DNA of 64,000 nucleotides from an uncultured Lachnospiraceae bacterium. GTDB lineage: Bacteria; Bacillota; Clostridia; Lachnospirales; Lachnospiraceae. Position 1 is the first letter of the stretch; each line of letters starts with the position of its first letter. The position numbers and the translations under genes are program-made. This document shows, one piece after another, positions 1 through 9,038 of the stretch. The notes under the pieces were generated by a model, which was not told where the DNA came from, made no database searches, and was given only the letters and a program-made list of their open reading frames with translations. The stretch covers positions 62,001 to 126,000 of the forward strand of contig CAMWBY010000002.1 in assembly GCA_947172645.1 (NCBI GenBank). Direction: 5' to 3'.

Positions 1-1349
1 TTTGCCATCTCCGCGATGATGCAGTAAATCTCATACTTAGCTCCCACATCGATACCACGCGTCGGTTCATCCATGATAAATACGTCCGGGCTGTTGGCCA
101 GCCAACGGCTAATCAGTACTTTCTGCTGATTACCGCCGGAAAGCGACTGAATCTGCGTCTTTGAAGACGGCGTTTTAATAGAAAGCTTGGCTACATTTTC
201 CTGAACCAGGTTTTCAATCTTGGCATCATCCAACATAAACCCGCCAATCAGATACTGATTCAAGGATGCGATGGAAACATTATCTGCAATGGACAAAACG
301 CCTAAAATCCCTGTGGCGCGTCTGTCCTCTGTCAGCATGGCAATGCCGTTGTTGATGGCATCTTTCGGCTGCGTAATCTTAATTTCCTTCCCTTTGTATG
401 TAATCTTGCCTGTCGTATGGCTCCGGAGCCCGAAAAGCCCTTCCATCAGCTCTGTACGCTGCGCGCCAACCAGACCCGCCACGCCCAGAATCTCACCTTT
501 ACGCAGCTTAAAGGAAACCCGCCTGAAACTCTTCGGATTGATGGAAGTGAAATCTTCCACCTCGAAAACTTCTTCTCCCGGTACATTTTCCCGCGCGGGA
601 TACAGCTCGGAAAGTTCACGTCCAACCATCTTTGTGATAATAAAATCAGTCGTCAGTTCTTTTGCCGCCCAGGTCCCGATGTACTGGCCGTCTCTCATAA
701 TCGTAACTTCGTCACTGATACGCAGGATTTCATCCATCTTATGGCTGATGTAGACGATAGAAACACCCTTGCTGCGAAGTTCGTTAATTATAGTGAAAAG
801 CGCCTCCACCTCAGCCGCCGTCAAAGAGGACGTCGGCTCATCCAGAATCAGGACTTTACAATCTGCCGAGACTGCCTTCGCAATTTCCACAAGCTGCATC
901 TGGGATACGGACAGGCTCCCTAACTTTGCCTTAGGGTCAAAGTTTAAGTGGACTTCTTCCAGTACTCTCGCGGCATCCTCATACATCTTGTCATGGTCAA
1001 TCACGGTCACAGGCCCAAGCTTCTTAACCGGATAACGCCCGACATAAATGTTCTCTCCGATGCTTCTCTCCGGAATGGGCTGTAATTCCTGGTGCACCAT
1101 GGCAATACCACGGTTCAGGGCGTCCAAAGGTCCTTTAATCTGTACTTTCTCACCTTCATAGATTACCTCGCCTTCGTCCATGTGGTAAATACCGAACATG
1201 CATTTCATCAGGGTAGATTTTCCGGCGCCGTTCTCTCCCATCAGGGCATGAACCGTGCCCGGACGCAGGTTGAGCTGCGCTCCGTTCAGCGCTTTGACAC
1301 CTGGAAATGTCTTTACCACATTATGCATTTCCAAACGATACTCTGACAA
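1..1349 (-). CDS. mglA: Galactose/sugar ABC transporter ATP-binding protein MglA (3' end beyond the window)
   Basis: Cytoplasmic ATPase of a galactose/glucose-type importer, with two tandem ABC domains. Domain 1 shows Walker A GENGAGKST, signature LSVSQMQ and Walker B LILDEPTSSL. Domain 2 shows the degenerate loop GLVGAQRTE, signature LSGGNQQ and FIMDEPTRGID, the usual asymmetry of MglA/RbsA proteins. About 449 of roughly 500 residues are inside the window. No six-frame ORF closes because the gene runs off the left edge. I chose the TTG start (MSEYRLEM) because AAGGGGG lies 8 nt upstream. An in-frame ATG at 1367 places that site inside the coding region. It follows mglB in the same operon, after a hairpin. 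The permease (mglC) is expected just outside the window. Confidence 0.93.
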   Translation of the reverse strand, partial: MSEYRLEMHNVVKTFPGVKALNGAQLNLRPGTVHALMGENGAGKSTLMKCMFGIYHMDEGEVIYEGEKVQIKGPLDALNRGIAMVHQELQPIPERSIGENIYVGRYPVKKLGPVTVIDHDKMYEDAARVLEEVHLNFDPKAKLGSLSVSQMQLVEIAKAVSADCKVLILDEPTSSLTAAEVEALFTIINELRSKGVSIVYISHKMDEILRISDEVTIMRDGQYIGTWAAKELTTDFIITKMVGRELSELYPARENVPGEEVFEVEDFTSINPKSFRRVSFKLRKGEILGVAGLVGAQRTELMEGLFGLRSHTTGKITYKGKEIKITQPKDAINNGIAMLTEDRRATGILGVLSIADNVSIASLNQYLIGGFMLDDAKIENLVQENVAKLSIKTPSSKTQIQSLSGGNQQKVLISRWLANSPDVFIMDEPTRGIDVGAKYEIYCIIAEMA

Positions 1350-1395
1350 TTTGATAACCCCCTTCATTATTTTTTATTTTGCCTGCGTGAAGCAA

Positions 1396-1427
1396 AGAAG
1401 TGCATGCGCCAAAGCACACGCACTTCT
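1396..1427 (-). terminator. Intercistronic hairpin between mglB and mglA
   Basis: AGAAGTGC and GCACTTCT pair around an 16-nt interior that can extend the stem. It lies just after the mglB stop and has no long T tract on the minus strand. Such hairpins often protect or attenuate, so that the binding protein is made in excess of the ATPase. That role is inferred from position only. Confidence 0.45.
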
Positions 1428-1466
1428 CAATATTTTTATATCTTCAAATATTGCGGACTATTCCGA

Positions 1467-2606
1467 TTACTGGAAATCAGCTACGTTGTCCGGAGTAACC
1501 TTCACATAGTCTACATAGATGGACTGCTCGCCCTCTGCATAAGTCTTGCCGCCAAGCAGTTCTTCCATAGCCGCAACTGCGCCTTCAGCCTGACCCTGTG
1601 CATCGTTCAGTACAGTACCTGTCATGTTGCCGCTTGCAACTTCATTCAGAGCTGCATCCAGAGCGTCAACGCCTACCAGATAGATGTCCTCGTTTACCGT
1701 GCGGCCTGCCGCCTGGATTGCCTGCAATGCGCCGATTGCCATATCGTCATTGTTACAGAAGATAACTTCGATGTCCTCGCCAAACTTAGCCAAATCGTTC
1801 TGTGCAATTTCCTGGCCCTTGTTACGGTCCCAGTCACCACGCTGTAAGTCAAGCTCTTCCACTTCCATGCCTGCATCTGTCAGTGCCTTTACAGAGAACT
1901 CTGTACGGTACTGCGCATCGATATTCTCCGGGTCACCCTGAATCATGATATAGGAAACTTTACCGTCGCCGTTGATATCGCCTTTGTTAGGGGTATCCAG
2001 AATCAGCTCACCCTGCATTGTGCCGGACTGACGAGCATCACATCCTACATATACAAGCTTGTCATATGCAGCCATCTGCTCCGCTGTAGGCTCACGGTTG
2101 ATAAGAACGGTCGGTACGCCTGCATCCTTAACGGTTGCAATAATCTGGTCTGCTGCAGATGTCATAACCGGATTGATAATCAGTGCGTCAACGCCCTGTG
2201 CGATGAAGTTGTTAATCTGGTTATTCTGCTCAGCCTGGTCATTCTTACCATCCATGAAAGTTACGGTATAGCCTTTGCCTTCCAGGATTTCCTGCAATGC
2301 GTTACGGTATGTGGTCATGAATGCATCGTCAAACTTGTAGATGCAGACACCAATGTTGCCGCCTTCACCTGCTGTCGCTGTGGCTGCGTCCGCCGCTTCC
2401 TCAGCCGCATCTGTTGCTGCGTCCTCTGTTGCAGCATCTGTTGTCTCTGTCTCAGCCGCCGCATCGTTTGTCTCCTCTGTTGCAGGCGCTTCTGCCTCAG
2501 GCTCGCTGGTTGCCGGAGCCGAATCAGCACTATTACCGCATGCTGTCATAGAGAAAACCATCATGGATGCCATTGCCATCGCGACTACTTTTTTGGATAA
2601 TCTCAT
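1467..2606 (-). CDS. mglB: Galactose/glucose-binding lipoprotein MglB
   Basis: Extracellular ligand-binding subunit of the Mgl importer. The start MRLSKKVV has GGAGG about 11 nt upstream. An upstream extension of the frame is not supported. A lipoprotein signal ends at Cys23 (MTAC). It is followed by an Ala/Glu/Thr-rich linker of about 50 residues, then a periplasmic-binding-protein type I fold starting near NIGVCIYKF. The motif DINGDGKVSYIMIQG matches the calcium-binding loop characteristic of MglB. It is followed by mglA and preceded by a sensing operon with two related binding proteins. The low-complexity linker generates several shadow ORFs in other frames. Confidence 0.93.
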   Translation of the reverse strand: MRLSKKVVAMAMASMMVFSMTACGNSADSAPATSEPEAEAPATEETNDAAAETETTDAATEDAATDAAEEAADAATATAGEGGNIGVCIYKFDDAFMTTYRNALQEILEGKGYTVTFMDGKNDQAEQNNQINNFIAQGVDALIINPVMTSAADQIIATVKDAGVPTVLINREPTAEQMAAYDKLVYVGCDARQSGTMQGELILDTPNKGDINGDGKVSYIMIQGDPENIDAQYRTEFSVKALTDAGMEVEELDLQRGDWDRNKGQEIAQNDLAKFGEDIEVIFCNNDDMAIGALQAIQAAGRTVNEDIYLVGVDALDAALNEVASGNMTGTVLNDAQGQAEGAVAAMEELLGGKTYAEGEQSIYVDYVKVTPDNVADFQ

Positions 2607-2667
2607 AGTTACAAATCCTCCCTTGTTCTGCCCGTTTTGGGCGTTTTTGTTAATTTGTGGCATATAA

Positions 2668-2683
2668 TACAAACTGTTTTGTA
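2668..2683. promoter_or_regulatory. Possible operator palindrome upstream of mglB
   Basis: TACAAA and TTTGTA form an inverted repeat with a 4-nt centre, 62-77 nt upstream of the mglB start, beside a TATTAT sequence that could serve as a -10. No LacI-family gene is nearby, and the controlling protein is unknown. Weak evidence. Confidence 0.25.
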
Positions 2684-2753
2684 CATTACGCCAACTGACA
2701 AGGCTATTGTAATCGATTTTATCCCCATTTTCTATAAGAAATTCTTGGATTAT

Positions 2754-3770
2754 TTATGGATTTTCTTTGATTTCATGTATTAAAATCTCTTGTGGCGTCC
2801 AATAATAGTTGCCGTCTGTCAGCGGATATTCCGCCGGCGTCTCCTGCCCTAAAGCGCAGCTTGCCGCAAGTTCCACAATAGCGCTCGCGTAAAGTTCCTT
2901 GTTCGCCGAAACCGTCCCCAGAAGTTTACCGTTCTCAAGCGCCTCCAACCCCGGCGTCGTACCGTCAATCCCTATGACATTCACTCCTGTAACCTGCGCC
3001 CGCTCCATGGCGTCAATGGCTCCCAGGGCCATATCATCATTATTGCTGATGACAAGCTCAATGGTGTCCGGGTATGCAGCAAGCCATTGTTCCATCATCG
3101 CCGATGCCTGGCTGCGCTCCCAGTTGGCGATTCCGCCGGTAATCTTCTCGATGGGAACTCTGCCGTCTTTTAATGTCTTGACAGACCATTCTGTACGGAT
3201 TAAAGAATCTTGGTGGCTGGTTTCTCCCTCCAACATCACATAGCGGACTACCCCGTCCCCATTCAAATCCACCATCTCCGGTTTCTCCTTATATAAGTCC
3301 ACCACCATCTGTCCTTGCAGAATCGCCGTCTCCTTGGCGTCCACTCCCACATAATAGAGCTGGTCCCAGCGGTTCATATCCTCCTCCACCGGCTGACGGT
3401 TAAAAAATATAACCGGAACTTTTGCTGTCATAGCCTGGTCAATAATAACCGATGCATCCATGCGGTCGACCAGATTGATGCACAGCACATCGCAGTCCAA
3501 AGATATGAACCTCTCCACCTGCGTATTCTGTGTATTCTGGCTTCCCTTGGCATCCTGGATATCCAATGTAACCTTAATGCCTTTTTCAAGTTCATATTCC
3601 TTAGCCTTATCTTCCAGAATGCTACGGATATTATTGATAAAAGTGTCATCGCCCCGATACAGACTGATACCGATACGGAGTGAAGTCTTCTCCTCATCCT
3701 TCCTGACACCCTGACAGGAAACCAAAAACATACATGTCAAAACAAGCGCAAGAATCTTTACTCTCCGCAT
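2754..3770 (-). CDS. Second galactose-type periplasmic-binding lipoprotein (probable sensor accessory)
   Basis: Lipoprotein (lipobox LVSC, Cys19) with a type I periplasmic-binding fold. It keeps the MglB-like calcium loop DLNGDGVVRYVMLEG and the hinge segment SNNDDMALGAIDAM. GGAGG precedes the ATG. It sits 44 nt downstream of another binding protein and behind a YesM/YesN pair, before mglB. Because mglB is the dedicated transport subunit, this copy more likely presents sugar to the kinase, as described for periplasmic binding proteins that work with LytS/YesM kinases. It could also be a second transport receptor. Confidence 0.85.
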   Translation of the reverse strand: MRRVKILALVLTCMFLVSCQGVRKDEEKTSLRIGISLYRGDDTFINNIRSILEDKAKEYELEKGIKVTLDIQDAKGSQNTQNTQVERFISLDCDVLCINLVDRMDASVIIDQAMTAKVPVIFFNRQPVEEDMNRWDQLYYVGVDAKETAILQGQMVVDLYKEKPEMVDLNGDGVVRYVMLEGETSHQDSLIRTEWSVKTLKDGRVPIEKITGGIANWERSQASAMMEQWLAAYPDTIELVISNNDDMALGAIDAMERAQVTGVNVIGIDGTTPGLEALENGKLLGTVSANKELYASAIVELAASCALGQETPAEYPLTDGNYYWTPQEILIHEIKENP

Positions 3771-3814
3771 CTTCCCCCTCCATTCATTACCTCCGCGTTT
3801 GGATTCGTTGCATC

Positions 3815-4777
3815 CTATTCAATCGGAAACAGCAGCTTCTCCAAGCCCGGCTTACGCAAATCTTCTTTTTCTATATAATAAGAGTCCATCACCACAGGCG
3901 GACTGCTCACACCTTCCAACACCTGAACCGCCTCGCGCACGCTGAGATACCCTATACTGAAATCGTCCGTCACACATATCCCTGTAATATAGCCACGCTC
4001 CAAGTCATTCAGGATTGGCATGGTATTCCCCCTGCCGTACAAACCCAGGATATCCCCTGCCGCCTCCGGGCTATTCGCAAGGACCCCCGCCGCCTCTGTC
4101 AAAATCTCCTGGTTCTGCGCCAGGGCCACCGCTTTTTGTCCTGACTTTACAGATAGCGATTCAAGCGACGCTTTCACCCCGTCCGCATCCTTCCTGTCAA
4201 TCATCTCTATGCTGTGCCCGTTGTCTGTGAGTACGTCCCCGGCGCCTTTGAGAAACAGAAAATCCGGTTTGCTTTGTTTCTCTCTGTCCACAAGCAGGAA
4301 GACCGGCGCATCCTCCGGTATATCCTCAAGCATCTCATAAGCCAACTGACTTCCCATTTTCTCATAATCTATGATAAGATTCCCCGCAGCCGCTCCTTCC
4401 GCCAGCCCGGAGCGCAGGAGTATGACCGGAATAGTCATCTGCTTGTCCGCCGCCTGCCCCTCATCCGCCGGGACAACCACTAAAGCATCCGCCCCATCCT
4501 GTTCTTCGCGCTCCATCAGTTCCATCTGCTGCTGCGCGTCAAGCTTTTCATACAGCGTGATAAAATGAACGTCCACATTAAATTCCATGGCAGCCTGGTC
4601 CATCCCCTTGCGGAAATTGCTGTAATTATCGCTGCGCATGTCTTCTATAATTACGGCAACCTGATAGACCTCCCTCTCCGGCTCTCTGATAATCAAATCC
4701 GTCGAGCACATGAGAAGCAGCACTGCCAGGAATATCACATACAGGATTATGAGCGCTTTTCCACGTCTGCCTATCAT
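3815..4777 (-). CDS. Membrane-anchored periplasmic-binding-protein-like sensor
   Basis: A 320-residue protein with one N-terminal membrane segment (about residues 8-25) and no lipobox-type processing needed. An extracellular type I periplasmic-binding fold follows (VAVIIEDMRSDNY at the first strand, NLIIDYEKMGSQLAYEM mid-domain, ITGICVTDDFSIGYLSV near the end). It lies between the YesM kinase and the second binding protein on the same strand. Permanent anchoring argues for a sensing rather than a transport role. The binding site residues are not recognisable to me, so the ligand is unassigned. Confidence 0.7.
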   Translation of the reverse strand: MIGRRGKALIILYVIFLAVLLLMCSTDLIIREPEREVYQVAVIIEDMRSDNYSNFRKGMDQAAMEFNVDVHFITLYEKLDAQQQMELMEREEQDGADALVVVPADEGQAADKQMTIPVILLRSGLAEGAAAGNLIIDYEKMGSQLAYEMLEDIPEDAPVFLLVDREKQSKPDFLFLKGAGDVLTDNGHSIEMIDRKDADGVKASLESLSVKSGQKAVALAQNQEILTEAAGVLANSPEAAGDILGLYGRGNTMPILNDLERGYITGICVTDDFSIGYLSVREAVQVLEGVSSPPVVMDSYYIEKEDLRKPGLEKLLFPIE

Positions 4778-4862
4778 ATATTAAAACCATGCTCCTTTCT
4801 CATCCACAGGACTGATAACCTGGCCACCGTAAGCTTCGACATTCATTAACGGCCGTGCATCC

Positions 4863-6659
4863 CTAATTTTCACCCTTATCCTTCTCCGTCGGTTCTCCAT
4901 AAACCTGCGCCGGAAGATGGATGCAGACCGTCGTTCCCTCGTCCGGCTCCGACTGGATGGTAAGGCCGTAATCCTCACCAAAGTACAGTTTAATCCTCTC
5001 ATTCACGTTCTTAACCCCTATGCCGGAGCCACGCCTGGAGGACACATGGTTCTCCTCCCCAAGAAGGTTCTCCACCTGCTGCCTTGTCATACCAAACCCA
5101 TTGTCAATCACCCGGAACCATAAATCGTCGGCCTCTCTGTTCACCTGCACGCAAATCTCTCCGTCTCCGTCCATAAATTCCATGCCGTGATAAATAGCAT
5201 TCTCCACCAAGGGCTGTAACATCAATTTTAAACTGACTAAATGAAGTACATCCTCCGATGCGTCAATGCTGTAGACAAACTTATTCTTAAACCGCATCTG
5301 CTGAATCGTCAGGTAACTGCGCACATGTTCAAGCTCGTCCCGCACCGTGATAATGCTTTTGCCTTTGCTTAAGCTGATGCGGAAAAACCGCGCAAGCGCC
5401 GTCACCACCTTCACCGCTTCCTGCTTCTGCTCATTTTCAATCATCCAGACGATGATGTCCAATGTATTATAGAGGAAATGGGGATTAATCTGCGACTGCA
5501 ACGTATCAAACTCGCGCTTCCGCTTCGACTCATGCTCCGCCACGATGTCTTCCATCAGCATCTTAATCCTGCCTGCCATATCCCCGATAGAGCGTCCCAA
5601 ATGCCTGATTTCGTAAGAACCGCCCATATATACTTCCGTATCCAGGTCGCCCGCCTCAATGGCATTGACAGATTTCTCCAATTTCTGGATTGGCACCGTG
5701 ATGCGGGATGAGATGAACGTGTTGGTAAGAACAAGCACCAACAGGAACGCAGCCACCACAAACACCACGAACAGACGCATCTTCAGATTGCTTAAGGGAA
5801 GCCCCTGATTTGGCGTAACGCTTAAAAGCTTCCACCCTGTATACCCGACGGACTTGACGCTTACATCCCGCCACTCCCCGCCGTATTTCTCGCGGTAGTT
5901 TCCGTCTCTGTAGCTTGCCGCCATGGCTGTGTTCTCCGACATCTGCCCCGTTCCAATCAACTGCATCCTGGGATGGTAAATCAACTCGCCGCCGCTGTCC
6001 ACCATATAGAGATATCCCTGATTTCCCAGGGTGATATTTTTCAGAATCTGCTGTAAGCTGCTGTAGCGTATATCAATCAATAAAATACCCTGTTCCGTGG
6101 ACGTGCCATGGGTAATCTCCACCGCCCGTGTCAGGGTGATAACCCACCTGTACTGATTCTCATTGTTGTCGAATATATACTGTACATGAGGCGTGGTAAA
6201 ATGCAGGTTATCGGTCCGCTCCAGCGTATTGCCAAACCACTCCTCTTTTGTTACGTCAAGCCCCGTCTTCAAACGCGCCGCTGGGACTGCCTCCAGAAGC
6301 TGCCCGTCCTTGGACAAAAGGGCAATATTGGCAATACTGTCCTTATTATTGTCATACAACAAAGTAATCTGGCTGTTGACCGTCTCTTTATTCAAATCAG
6401 CATTCTTAATCACACCATAATAAAGGCTGTCCGACAGCTTCATAATCGTGCGCAGGTAAGAATCTACCGACCGGTTAATCTGCCCCAAGACAGCCTGGTT
6501 TTCGTCCTGCACAGCAAGCGCAAGCTGTCTGGACATCTGCGTATAGAGTACCACGCCAAGAAGCAGGATGATTGCCAGGGCGCTTACCGTAAAATAGATA
6601 AAAATCGTATAGCGGATACTGTTCTTTTTCTCCCGCCCAGTCGGCATCTCTTGTTCCAT
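4863..6659 (-). CDS. YesM/LytS-type sensor histidine kinase
   Basis: Membrane kinase with an N-terminal transmembrane helix, an extracellular Cache-like domain (about residues 45-280), a second helix, HAMP (PIQKLEKSVNAIEAGD), the His_kinase motif QSQINPHFLYNTLD and a HATPase domain (LVENAIYHG, DNGFGM, GSGIGVKNVNERI). The ATG at 6659 has TGAGGA 6 nt upstream. A TTG at 6671 overlapping the regulator stop is possible but less likely. It is co-transcribed after its response regulator and followed by two binding-protein-like sensors, pointing to sugar sensing that feeds mgl expression. Confidence 0.92.
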   Translation of the reverse strand: MEQEMPTGREKKNSIRYTIFIYFTVSALAIILLLGVVLYTQMSRQLALAVQDENQAVLGQINRSVDSYLRTIMKLSDSLYYGVIKNADLNKETVNSQITLLYDNNKDSIANIALLSKDGQLLEAVPAARLKTGLDVTKEEWFGNTLERTDNLHFTTPHVQYIFDNNENQYRWVITLTRAVEITHGTSTEQGILLIDIRYSSLQQILKNITLGNQGYLYMVDSGGELIYHPRMQLIGTGQMSENTAMAASYRDGNYREKYGGEWRDVSVKSVGYTGWKLLSVTPNQGLPLSNLKMRLFVVFVVAAFLLVLVLTNTFISSRITVPIQKLEKSVNAIEAGDLDTEVYMGGSYEIRHLGRSIGDMAGRIKMLMEDIVAEHESKRKREFDTLQSQINPHFLYNTLDIIVWMIENEQKQEAVKVVTALARFFRISLSKGKSIITVRDELEHVRSYLTIQQMRFKNKFVYSIDASEDVLHLVSLKLMLQPLVENAIYHGMEFMDGDGEICVQVNREADDLWFRVIDNGFGMTRQQVENLLGEENHVSSRRGSGIGVKNVNERIKLYFGEDYGLTIQSEPDEGTTVCIHLPAQVYGEPTEKDKGEN

Positions 6660-6667
6660 GGTTTTCC

Positions 6668-8281
6668 TCAATTCTGCGCCCCACGGTATTTGGTGGGTGA
6701 CACGCCATATCTTTTCTTAAATACATAGCTGAAATAGTTCTGCTCTTGATAACCTACCTTTTCGGCAATCATATAAGTCTTGTCATCGGTCTCGTTCAAA
6801 AGCTCCACCGCCTTATTAAGACGCGTCTCCGTCAGATAGTTGACATAACTCTGTCCCGTCTCCTTCTTAAACACGGTGGAGAAATACGCCGGGCTCATAT
6901 GGAGATAGCCGCACACCATCTCCACGGACAGCTCCGGATTTGCATAATGCTCCCTGATATAATCTTTTGCCTCCTCAATCACTTTTCTCGTCGTATTGTC
7001 CCGCTCTCTGTTCATCGCTTCATTCATACGGCAGGCAATGGGCACCATTCTGTCGGCAAATTCTTCCCTGTTACAAATCTCTTCCAGGACATCCCCGTAC
7101 TGTTCTTTAGAGCCAAACATCTCATCAATATCCAGGTCATACTGCTGCATCAGCCTTATGAGACAGTTCACAATAGAAATCATATAGACCTGGTACTGCC
7201 TGGTATGGACCTTCGCGCCGTCCATGGCTGCCGACAGGCGCCGCACCATACTCTCAATCGTCTCCTGCGTGCCAAACTTGATAACCGCCGCCAAATCCTC
7301 CTCGTCCTTGGCATTGAATTGCAATTCCCCTCTGTTTACAGGCTCCACATCATTGATATAGATGGTCTTGCCCTTGCCCACGATTGCCCTGTATCCTAAC
7401 GCGTCCACCGCCGTCTGGTAAGAACTGCTTATTTCCTCCAAAGCATTACAGCTATGCCCTACGCCCACGGTAATCGTAACTTCCAGAACCCGTTTGCTTT
7501 CTTTACAGATATCATGAAACAGGTTAATCAGGCCCGTCTGGGAATTATCCGCATCAATCGCCGCAATCACGGTAATCCCCTCCATGGAATTAAAAATAGC
7601 GAAACGACAGTATTGCCTCAGACAATCTTCCACCAATCCCCTCACGGAAATCGGTATTAATTCCTGGTGCATGGAGAGCACCTGCGTCTCTTTCTCCTCC
7701 ATCTTCTCCACATGGATGACCGCCGCAAGCCATTTGCATGCATCCAGTATGTCCATGCCGTACTCTCTTAATTTCGGCACAACCGCAGACACGTCCGTTG
7801 TTCTGCGCACTAAATCATTTAAAAATATCTCCCGCAAGATAGGAAGGCTGCCCAGATAACTTTCCCGCAAAGTATCGATATCGCGACGCTGCTCAATCTC
7901 CTCATCCAGGCTGAGCCGTATCCGGTTCAATATAACTGCCAGTTCTTCCCCGTTCACGGGCTTCAAAATATATTCTGTCACGTTCAGCTTAATGGCCCGC
8001 TGCGCATACTCGAAGTCATCATAACCGGAGAAAATAAGTATCTTCATAGACGGATATTTCTCACGGATACGCGCGGTCAGCGTAAGCCCGTCCATATACG
8101 GCATACGGATATCCGTTATGACCACATCAGGCTCTAACTGTTCCAATTTCTCCAAAGCGTCCTCGCCGTTTTCGGCATCCCCTACCACCGTAAAACCAAG
8201 TTTCTCCCAATCCATCTTACGGATAATCGCCTTGCGCACTTCTTCTTCGTCATCCACCAACATAATACGGTACAAACCCAT
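6668..8281 (-). CDS. AraC-type response regulator (YesN family)
   Basis: 537 residues. The receiver domain (VDDEEEVRKA; phospho-acceptor Asp in VVITDIRMPYMDG; Lys in YILKPVNGEE) is followed by a long linker and a C-terminal AraC double helix-turn-helix (YFSTVFKKETGQSYVNYL, YGVSPTKYRG). It is the first gene of the operon, with a strong promoter at 8314-8342, and pairs with the YesM kinase directly downstream. Likely targets are the mglB promoter and its own operon. This is an inference from order. Confidence 0.93.
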   Translation of the reverse strand: MGLYRIMLVDDEEEVRKAIIRKMDWEKLGFTVVGDAENGEDALEKLEQLEPDVVITDIRMPYMDGLTLTARIREKYPSMKILIFSGYDDFEYAQRAIKLNVTEYILKPVNGEELAVILNRIRLSLDEEIEQRRDIDTLRESYLGSLPILREIFLNDLVRRTTDVSAVVPKLREYGMDILDACKWLAAVIHVEKMEEKETQVLSMHQELIPISVRGLVEDCLRQYCRFAIFNSMEGITVIAAIDADNSQTGLINLFHDICKESKRVLEVTITVGVGHSCNALEEISSSYQTAVDALGYRAIVGKGKTIYINDVEPVNRGELQFNAKDEEDLAAVIKFGTQETIESMVRRLSAAMDGAKVHTRQYQVYMISIVNCLIRLMQQYDLDIDEMFGSKEQYGDVLEEICNREEFADRMVPIACRMNEAMNRERDNTTRKVIEEAKDYIREHYANPELSVEMVCGYLHMSPAYFSTVFKKETGQSYVNYLTETRLNKAVELLNETDDKTYMIAEKVGYQEQNYFSYVFKKRYGVSPTKYRGAQN

Positions 8282-8313
8282 TGTAACTTCCCGCTTTCTA
8301 CATATTATTATTA

Positions 8314-8342
8314 ATCATATCCTATCGTTTCATTTTTTTCAA
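8314..8342 (-). promoter_or_regulatory. Promoter of the sensing operon
   Basis: Minus-strand TTGAAA and TATGAT separated by 17 nt, about 33 nt upstream of the response-regulator start. Near-consensus housekeeping-sigma promoter. Confidence 0.75.
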
Positions 8343-8373
8343 CAATAACAACAATACGCTCACACTCCCATAC

Positions 8374-8404
8374 AAAAAAGGCATTCCTAAATAGAATGCC
8401 CTTT
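8374..8404 (-). terminator. Rho-independent terminator after the ANTAR gene
   Basis: Minus-strand GGCATTC, 7-nt loop, GAATGCC followed by six T residues. It ends the glnA-ANTAR operon. Confidence 0.85.
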
Positions 8405-8445
8405 TCCTGAAATCCCCTTTCACTTTTATGTATTTTTATCCCCTT

Positions 8446-8994
8446 TTATCCCCTCATCATCGCAAGCACCATCTGCGCCGTCTCCACCATGTTCGTGCCG
8501 CTGTCCATGCTGCATTTCTGGATATACCGGTAAGCCTCCTCCTCCGCCATGTGGTTTCTCTCCATGAGCAGTTCCTTTGCCTCCTTAATCAGCTTCGTTT
8601 CCTCCGGCTTTCGTTCTTTGGGCTTTAATTTCTCCCGTCTTTTTCTGCGCGCAATGGTCTGGCACATCATGTCCACCGTGCCAATCAGGTCATGTACCTT
8701 AAGCGGCATGGCAAGACTCATGACATCGCTGCACATATGCTCGTTTACCACAGCCTGCGACGCCAAAAGCAGCATATCGAATCCCTTCGGAAGTAAGCCG
8801 TGCAGCTGCGTATAAATCATATCCGTCATCTTATATCCACATATGACGATACCGTCGTTTAAATCGCCCAGTCTGGCCAGCGCCTGTGCCCCCGTAGAAC
8901 ACACTGCCGTCACCTGAAACCCGTTTTTCATCAATATGCCCCGGATACCCTTGGCGTCCTCTATCTTCGGCAAGACCACGATAATGTTGACCAC
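8446..8994 (-). CDS. ANTAR-domain RNA-binding response regulator
   Basis: About 182 residues. A receiver-like N-terminal domain lacks a clear DD pair and phospho-Asp context (IVVLPKIEDAKGIRG; GIVICGYKMTDMI), so it may not be phosphorylated conventionally. The C-terminal ANTAR domain is recognisable by the helical segment KLIKEAKELLMERN..AEEEAYRYIQK. The GTG start has GGAGGTGA immediately upstream. A longer frame would put that site inside the gene. It lies 44 nt after glnA in the same operon. ANTAR proteins act by binding nascent RNA and preventing termination, commonly at nitrogen genes. Confidence 0.87.
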   Translation of the reverse strand: MVNIIVVLPKIEDAKGIRGILMKNGFQVTAVCSTGAQALARLGDLNDGIVICGYKMTDMIYTQLHGLLPKGFDMLLLASQAVVNEHMCSDVMSLAMPLKVHDLIGTVDMMCQTIARRKRREKLKPKERKPEETKLIKEAKELLMERNHMAEEEAYRYIQKCSMDSGTNMVETAQMVLAMMRG

Positions 8995-9038
8995 ACGCTC
9001 ACCTCCCATCCGTACTCAATGCCGCCTCATCCATGCCT

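Noticed and set aside
2315..2667. Several long ORFs over the mglB linker, rich in Arg/Gln, Ser/Ala or Leu/Pro
   Set aside because: They are other-frame readings of the low-complexity Ala/Glu/Thr linker of MglB. No ribosome-binding sites.
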